A stretch of 64,000 nucleotides of DNA from Lederbergia citri (lineage in GTDB: Bacteria; Bacillota; Bacilli; Bacillales; Bacillaceae_C): positions 501,003-565,002 of the forward strand of contig NZ_JAGYPG010000003.1 in assembly GCF_018343625.1 (NCBI RefSeq), in the 5' to 3' direction. The notes under the pieces were generated by a model. That model saw only the letters and a list, made by a program, of their open reading frames with translations, did not search any database and was not told the origin of the DNA. Numbering within the stretch: position 1 is the stretch's first letter; each line of letters opens with the position of its first letter. The position numbers and the translations under genes are program-made. Of the stretch, positions 59,540-64,000 are shown piece by piece.

Positions 59540-59725
59540 TTATGGACCCAATTCAACTAAACCTTCTAAATCTACAACCTGCCTATTTTTCATTTCATCA
59601 AGAGGAAAAATGGTTACGGTATTGTTTTGAGCATGTACTTCTTCCAGATAAACAGGTATCCCATGATAATTTACATTGATCATTGTCTGTGAGTTAATTA
59701 TTTCTTGAACTCGTCGAATGTCCAA
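59540..59725 (-). CDS. sspH: Small acid-soluble spore protein H family
   Basis: A 61-residue SspH-like protein starting MDIRRVQEIINSQTMINVNY, followed by HGIPVYLEEVHAQNNTVTIF. The YHGIPVYLE core is the family signature. The TTG start has AAAGGAGG eight bases upstream. It shares the family layout with the next gene but little exact identity, so the pair is an old duplication. Both would be expressed in the forespore. Confidence 0.85.
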   Translation of the reverse strand: MDIRRVQEIINSQTMINVNYHGIPVYLEEVHAQNNTVTIFPLDEMKNRQVVDLEGLVELGP

Positions 59726-59861
59726 ATTCCATACCTCCTTTCAAATGATATTTTTGCTAAATACTTTACATTTATACTTCTTTATCTTAAATGCATTAAA
59801 GAAGGTGAATTGGTCCAATAAAATAGGAAGTTTTATTTATGGAGGAGAATTAACAAAAGAT

Positions 59862-60038
59862 ATGAAAATCCCGAGGAGGAACGAAGCGAGTACTAAAGCT
59901 TCAAATTCATATTACGAAAGAGGACTAAAACAAAGTATTAGGCAAGGAAAGAATAATGTATAAAGCATATGGTTTATAAAATGTTGCAAAAAGGGATCTC
60001 TGAAAAACAACTTTCAGAAATATCTAACCTAAGCAGAT
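59862..60038 (+). pseudogene. Possible remnant of an Rpn/PD-(D/E)XK nuclease-transposase C-terminus
   Basis: The frame from 59862 ends SYYERGLKQSIRQGKNNV-stop. After a frame change the sequence reads HMVYKMLQKGISEKQLSEIS then NLSR. The order of a GxxxGxxxG charged helix and a KMLxxGIxxxxIxEIxxLS segment is typical of the end of Rpn-family proteins. Both pieces are broken and no catalytic domain is present. The rest of 59726-60113 shows no gene. Confidence 0.4.
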
Positions 60039-60113
60039 GAAAAGAAAATTGAACGAATCCAAAATAATAACCCCCATAAAAGAGAAACTAACGAAAAACA
60101 GTCGGAGGCGGTC

Positions 60114-60572
60114 ATGAGAAAAATCCTTTTCGTTATGTTTCTTATTTTGATTTTTGGAAGTACTATTACAATTTCCAAAGCTACCGCAGCACCCAAATTA
60201 CCTTTCAGTTTAATTTTAGAACCGGTAAATATACAAGATGACAATGCTAAAGGAGTTGCCCTTCTTTACAAAGTAAAATTAACGCCAAGTTTTCCTCGAA
60301 CGAGTCTCAGCATTCACGCTCTTCATTTACCGAAACCATCATCATTAGGTAATTATGATACATATGAAGGCTTTGCTTTTATCAAAAATGAAATCAGCTG
60401 GCGTTTTGAACTTTACCCAACTCCAGAAGTGGACAGTCCAACGTGGGCAGGAAGAATTGATGATATTACAGCAACAATGAATGGTGTTGAAATACAGGTA
60501 AGACCATCTAACTCAAAAACAGAAAAACTTGGCCCGCCGATTCTAAGTAACCATATTAATAAATGTAAGTAA
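60114..60572 (+). CDS. Secreted protein of unknown function
   Basis: A 152-residue protein with a clear signal peptide (MRKILFVMFLILIFGSTITI ... ATAA, cleavage near residue 26). The mature part has predicted beta strands, an NxS-rich C-terminus and one cysteine near the end. I do not recognise the family. ATG with CGGAGG upstream. A strong hairpin follows. The phrase PTWAGRIDDITATMNG suggests a beta-sandwich but no function. Confidence 0.65.
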   Translation: MRKILFVMFLILIFGSTITISKATAAPKLPFSLILEPVNIQDDNAKGVALLYKVKLTPSFPRTSLSIHALHLPKPSSLGNYDTYEGFAFIKNEISWRFELYPTPEVDSPTWAGRIDDITATMNGVEIQVRPSNSKTEKLGPPILSNHINKCK

Positions 60573-60573
60573 A

Positions 60574-60608
60574 AAATGGGCTGCTGAATATACTTCCAGC
60601 AGCCATTT
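60574..60608. terminator. Terminator between convergent genes
   Basis: AAATGGGCTGCTG pairs with CAGCAGCCATTT (one bulged G) around an 11-base loop. It lies between the secreted-protein gene and the symporter gene. Confidence 0.75.
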
Positions 60609-60615
60609 GTTATGT

Positions 60616-62142
60616 TTAACGATACCCAGTATTAGCTTTCACTTTTACCTCTGCATAACGTTTCGCGTCTCTACTACTAGATAAAACTGTTCCGATCGCT
60701 GCCCCGATGAAGCCAATTGGAACTGAAAGCAAGGCAGGATTGGTCAATGGAAAAATCGGATCTCCTGTGAAAAAGGCGGCACCTTCTACCGGAGAAATAA
60801 CATTCGGGCTTATGGCAACAAGAATGAGGGAAGATATTAATCCTGCTAACATCCCACTCATCGCACCTGTTGTATTAAAGCGCTTCCAGTAAATTGTATA
60901 GACAATGACGGGAAGATTGGCACTGGCAGCCACGCAAAAGGCTAATGAAACGAGAAATGCTACGTTTAAATTTTGAGCGAATAATGCAAGTAAGATGGAT
61001 AGAACAGAAACACCAAGAGCAGCAAATTTGGCAGCCTTCATTTGTTGTTTCTCAGTTGCGTTTCCTTTTTTAATGATTTGGCCGTAAATATCGTGGGCGA
61101 AAGCGGAAGCTCCCGACAATACGAGCCCTGCGACAACGGCTAATATAGTAGCGAAAGCAACTGCGGATACAAAGGACATTAATACATCTCCGCCGAGAAC
61201 CTGAGCTAGCAATGGTGCCGCCATATTCCCCGCAGCATTACTGCTTTTAATTGCTTCAGATCCAACAAAAGCGGCAGCCCCAAAGCCAAGGAATATTGTC
61301 ATTACGTAAAAAATTCCAACGATCCAAGTTGCCCAAATAACAGAACTACGGGCTGTTTTCGCATCTTTTACAGTGAAAAATCTCATTAAAATATGAGGAA
61401 GGCCTGCTGTTCCAAGTAGAAGTGCAATCATGAGTGAAATGGTATCCAATGGGACTGTGTACTTCACTCCCGGATTTAAATAGGCTTTTCCTAAAGGTGT
61501 TGCACTTTTCATGGTGCTGAACATTTCCAAAATATTAAAATGAAAGCGTGAAAGGACTAAGAATGAAATAATAATCGTACCTAGCATAAGTAAAATAGCC
61601 TTAATAATTTGCACCCAGCTTGTCGCAGTCATGCCGCCGAACAAGACATAAATGGTCATCATGACTCCGACAATTAAAACAGCAATCCAATAATCAATTT
61701 TAAATAATAATTGAATTAATGCACCAGCTCCAACTAGTTGTGCAATCATATAAAAAATAACAATTGTAACCGTATTCAAAGCAGCGGTTGCTCTTACTTT
61801 TTTCGCATCAAAACGCGAGTTGATCATATCGGCAAGCGTATATTTTCCGAGATTTCTAAGTGGTTCCGCAACAATGAACATGACAACAAGATAAGCAACA
61901 AGATAACCGATACTAAATAAAAAGCCGTCAAAGCCAGTTAATGCTATCGCTCCAGCAATTCCTAGAAAAGATGCAGCTGATAAATAATCACCAGCGATTG
62001 CCAATCCATTTTGATATCCCTTTAGCCCACCGCCTGCTGTATAAAATTCATTTGCTGTTTTTGTCCTCTTCGCGGCGTAGTACGTTATCCAAAGAGTCAT
62101 GGCCACAATGATTAGAAATAGGACGATAACGGTAGGATTCAT
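60616..62142 (-). CDS. Sodium:solute symporter, ActP/YwcA-like (acetate/monocarboxylate)
   Basis: A 508-residue transporter with 13 membrane helices of the solute:sodium symporter family. NEFYTAGGGLKGYQNGLAIA near residue 32 and GDYLSAASFLGIAG near 51 are the ActP/YwcA signature, and GGMTATSWVQIIKAILL near 170 and LPHILMRFFTVKDAKTARSS near 258 also match. It probably imports acetate or another short monocarboxylate. It overlaps the DUF485 gene by four bases, as ywcA and ywcB do in B. subtilis and actP with yjcH in E. coli. Confidence 0.92.
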   Translation of the reverse strand: MNPTVIVLFLIIVAMTLWITYYAAKRTKTANEFYTAGGGLKGYQNGLAIAGDYLSAASFLGIAGAIALTGFDGFLFSIGYLVAYLVVMFIVAEPLRNLGKYTLADMINSRFDAKKVRATAALNTVTIVIFYMIAQLVGAGALIQLLFKIDYWIAVLIVGVMMTIYVLFGGMTATSWVQIIKAILLMLGTIIISFLVLSRFHFNILEMFSTMKSATPLGKAYLNPGVKYTVPLDTISLMIALLLGTAGLPHILMRFFTVKDAKTARSSVIWATWIVGIFYVMTIFLGFGAAAFVGSEAIKSSNAAGNMAAPLLAQVLGGDVLMSFVSAVAFATILAVVAGLVLSGASAFAHDIYGQIIKKGNATEKQQMKAAKFAALGVSVLSILLALFAQNLNVAFLVSLAFCVAASANLPVIVYTIYWKRFNTTGAMSGMLAGLISSLILVAISPNVISPVEGAAFFTGDPIFPLTNPALLSVPIGFIGAAIGTVLSSSRDAKRYAEVKVKANTGYR

Positions 62143-62495
62143 TGGACTTTCCTCCCCTCATTCGGTTCTTTCCACACATCTTCTGCCATTTTGTCGAATG
62201 ATTCAGCTTTTTTCATATAAATAGTAGCCAAAACCCATGTCATGACAAAAAGAAAAAAAGCATAAATCCATGCCCATGAAATATCTCCAATCGCAGGTCC
62301 ATCCATTATGTCGGTATAGGAAATCAGTATTGGAAAAAGTAAATAGAGAGCAACGAATAGTATAATGGACGGAACTAAAAATTTCTTTTTCGCCTTTAGT
62401 AATTCTTGAAACGGAGTACTCCTTTCAATTAATTCAAAATCTACTACCTTATTCGGCTTTTTTCTTTCAAAAGCAGTTTTTGCCACTTTTCTCAT
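62139..62495 (-). CDS. DUF485 membrane protein (YwcB/YjcH-like)
   Basis: A 118-residue protein with two membrane helices (about 42-62 and 78-100). FQELLKAKKKFLVPSIILFV near 30 is the DUF485 signature. These proteins are encoded just ahead of ActP-type symporters and are thought to assist them. Its stop overlaps the symporter start (ATGA). ATG has GGAGGATG upstream. Confidence 0.9.
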   Translation of the reverse strand: MRKVAKTAFERKKPNKVVDFELIERSTPFQELLKAKKKFLVPSIILFVALYLLFPILISYTDIMDGPAIGDISWAWIYAFFLFVMTWVLATIYMKKAESFDKMAEDVWKEPNEGRKVQ

Positions 62496-62807
62496 CCTCC
62501 TTTTTTCGGCTATTTCAAAATAATGTAAATATAACTAAAACTTAATAGAAGGTGATTGTTACTGTCAATTTGAAAATAAAAATTCGTTCTTTAGTCATTT
62601 TTCGTTACGAACCCAAATAATTAATAGAAAACCTTATATGTCTTTGATTTACGAGATTATCATAAAATTAGCAAGCGATTCTCTATAGGAATTATGGATT
62701 ATATGTAAGTAGTCCAAAAGTTCTGATTGATAAAAATAGTCAAATAATAATCATATTACACTTTTTTCATATGGTATAATCCGAATTAGTAGATACATAG
62801 TTCGGTT

Positions 62808-62821
62808 TGTAAGCGCTTTAA
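62808..62821 (+). promoter_or_regulatory. cre-like site upstream of the cellulase gene
   Basis: TGTAAGCGCTTTAA matches the CcpA cre consensus TGWNANCGNTNWCA except for one base (A for C). It lies 36 bases before the secreted glycoside hydrolase start and 28 bases after a TATAAT at 62775-62780, so CcpA could block elongation. The rest of 62496-62856 contains no gene. Confidence 0.55.
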
Positions 62822-62856
62822 ATAATCTATATATTATTTTTTAAGGTGGGAATAGG

Positions 62857-64000
62857 ATGCAAAAGGGGAAGTATGCAAAAGTTTTCTCAGTTGTTATTAT
62901 CGTGGCAATGATGCTGACGTTGTTTCCGAATCATCAGCATGCCAAAATTCCTGATGATGCAGTCATGTTCCAAGATTTTGAAGGAACGGATGTGCAGTTC
63001 ACTGCTGCTCAAGGTGCAACAGGAGCTTTAGCTGCGGACGAAGCATATGACGGAAAGCAATCACTTAAGTATGGAGTATTAGCGAGTGGAGATCCAAGTG
63101 TAAGTAAAGGAAGCATCAGAATTAAATCAATGGGGCAACCAGTTGATGCGACGGGAATGGAGTATTTTGTGTTTTACATAAAAGATACACAAGGTTCGAA
63201 TACGATTAAAATTTCTCTGACAGACAGTCACGGCAAGTCAACGGACTTTGGCTGGAAGGCGATGAGCACGAAGAAAAATGAGTGGGTTCGATATGAAGTT
63301 CCGATGAGCAGTTTTTCAGGAATTGATTTTGCAAGTATTAGCGAAGTTCGAATTGGTCAATGGAATGAGGGTGTTTACTATATTGATCAGCTATTTTTTG
63401 CGAAAAATCTACCTCCAATTCCGCCCGACCAGCCGACAGCTTATCACCCATCGGGAGAATACGATAATTTTGTCGTCGTTGAGTTGCGCACGTATTCTGT
63501 TGGGGCAGACATTTACTATACGACAGATGGCACGATTCCAACGAAAGAATCTTCTCTTTATAAAGGCCCTTTAAGATTGGAGTCAAGTACAACCGTTAAG
63601 GCTGTGGCGTACAATCCTAAAGGCGATATTTATAGTGAGGTAAGTTCTTTCGACTATGTGATTCACCAGAAGGAAGATTTGGCGAAACCGAAGGCATCTC
63701 CGGCTGCGGGAACGTATGCGGTTGCTCAATCCGTTGAGTTTTCAGCTTCTGAAGGTGCGACGATTTATTATACGACTGACGGGAAAAACCCAACTACCGC
63801 GTCTAAGAGATATTCACAGCCAATAAAAGTTTCTAAAAACTCGGTTATCAAAGCCATTGCTGTTAAGGATCAACACCAAAGTGAAATCACTGTAAATGAA
63901 TATACGATTGATAAAAATCCTACACCATTTTTAAAAGCTGACGGAAAGAAAATGCGTGGAAATTATGGCTCAGGAGATGAAGTGGTCCTTCGTGGAACGA
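62857..64000 (+). CDS. Secreted multidomain GH5-like glycoside hydrolase (cellulase), 5' part
   Basis: An open frame without stop to the window end gives 381 residues. A signal peptide (about 1-29, ending NHQHA) is followed by a jelly-roll carbohydrate-binding-like domain (MFQDFEGTDVQF to YYIDQLFFAK, about 34-185). Two chitobiase C-terminal-like modules come next, each with YYTTDG (near 220 and 303). From about 355, FLKADGKKMRGNYGSGDEV and VLRGT match the start of family 5 cellulases. It would be an extracellular endoglucanase or related beta-glycanase; the catalytic glutamates lie beyond the window. AAGGTGGG precedes the ATG. A cre-like site suggests repression by glucose. Confidence 0.82.
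   Translation, partial: MQKGKYAKVFSVVIIVAMMLTLFPNHQHAKIPDDAVMFQDFEGTDVQFTAAQGATGALAADEAYDGKQSLKYGVLASGDPSVSKGSIRIKSMGQPVDATGMEYFVFYIKDTQGSNTIKISLTDSHGKSTDFGWKAMSTKKNEWVRYEVPMSSFSGIDFASISEVRIGQWNEGVYYIDQLFFAKNLPPIPPDQPTAYHPSGEYDNFVVVELRTYSVGADIYYTTDGTIPTKESSLYKGPLRLESSTTVKAVAYNPKGDIYSEVSSFDYVIHQKEDLAKPKASPAAGTYAVAQSVEFSASEGATIYYTTDGKNPTTASKRYSQPIKVSKNSVIKAIAVKDQHQSEITVNEYTIDKNPTPFLKADGKKMRGNYGSGDEVVLRGT

Noticed and set aside
1..64000. Prophage or complete insertion sequence
   Set aside because: No integrase, transposase, capsid or terminase genes were found; only short decayed fragments and small repeats are present.

Overview
The window is low-GC DNA from an endospore-forming member of the Bacillaceae. 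The evidence is a GerA-type germinant receptor operon, small acid-soluble spore protein genes (sspO, two sspH-like), GerPA/GerPF-like proteins, S-box (SAM) leaders, strong GGAGG ribosome binding sites with frequent TTG/GTG starts, and the Bacillus-specific trio DUF1659/DUF2922/YvrJ. I cannot name the species. I see no rRNA, tRNA, CRISPR array, complete insertion sequence or prophage.

Left end (1-7.7 kb): a probable seven-gene catabolic operon. It encodes an OpuC-like ABC importer (binding protein cut by the window edge, ATPase, permease), an IclR regulator, a cyclic amidohydrolase (hydantoinase type), an M20 N-carbamoyl-amino-acid amidohydrolase, and a member of the histidine/phenylalanine ammonia-lyase superfamily that lacks the Ala-Ser-Gly triad needed to form the MIO cofactor. 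Together these fit uptake and breakdown of ergothioneine: import, trimethylamine elimination, then hydantoin ring opening and decarbamoylation towards glutamate. This is the most interesting system in the window. The assignment is an inference from family membership and gene order.

7.7-13.1 kb (minus strand): a germinant receptor operon in the order A, C, small two-helix D, B, remnant of D, B. The D-B unit was duplicated in tandem and the second D has decayed. 13.2-23.5 kb holds mostly housekeeping and transport genes: DUF2071, a glutamate-synthase-like FMN protein, an MFS exporter, a HAD phosphatase, a CPA2 antiporter with a terminator in its leader, an RsmF-type rRNA methyltransferase, Pcp, and a dehydrogenase pair.

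23.6-29.2 kb: a complete SAM-I riboswitch in front of a 61-residue protein, then phnDCEE behind a three-repeat PHO-box-like site, with a divergent 5'-nucleotidase gene. 29.5-39.2 kb is a mosaic of small genes: nitronate monooxygenase, acetyltransferases, a decayed second S-box leader before a YkqA-like protein, spore-related small proteins and two VOC proteins.

39.6-53 kb: a large PLD-nuclease/SF2-helicase protein, nucleotide-sanitising enzymes, an ECF41 sigma factor whose cognate-type promoter lies before its partner FAD oxidoreductase, a DHH phosphodiesterase, and a second ECF-like sigma factor directly upstream of a clpP paralogue. A decayed copy of the 3' end of the DHH gene lies about 4 kb downstream.

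53-64 kb: small spore proteins, a sugar isomerase-like protein, an unusual fusion of a helix-turn-helix domain with an F1-ATPase beta-subunit-like domain that has lost its P-loop lysine, two TetR regulators with visible operators, gene remnants, a DUF485/acetate-type symporter pair, and the start of a secreted GH5-like cellulase with a cre-like site upstream.
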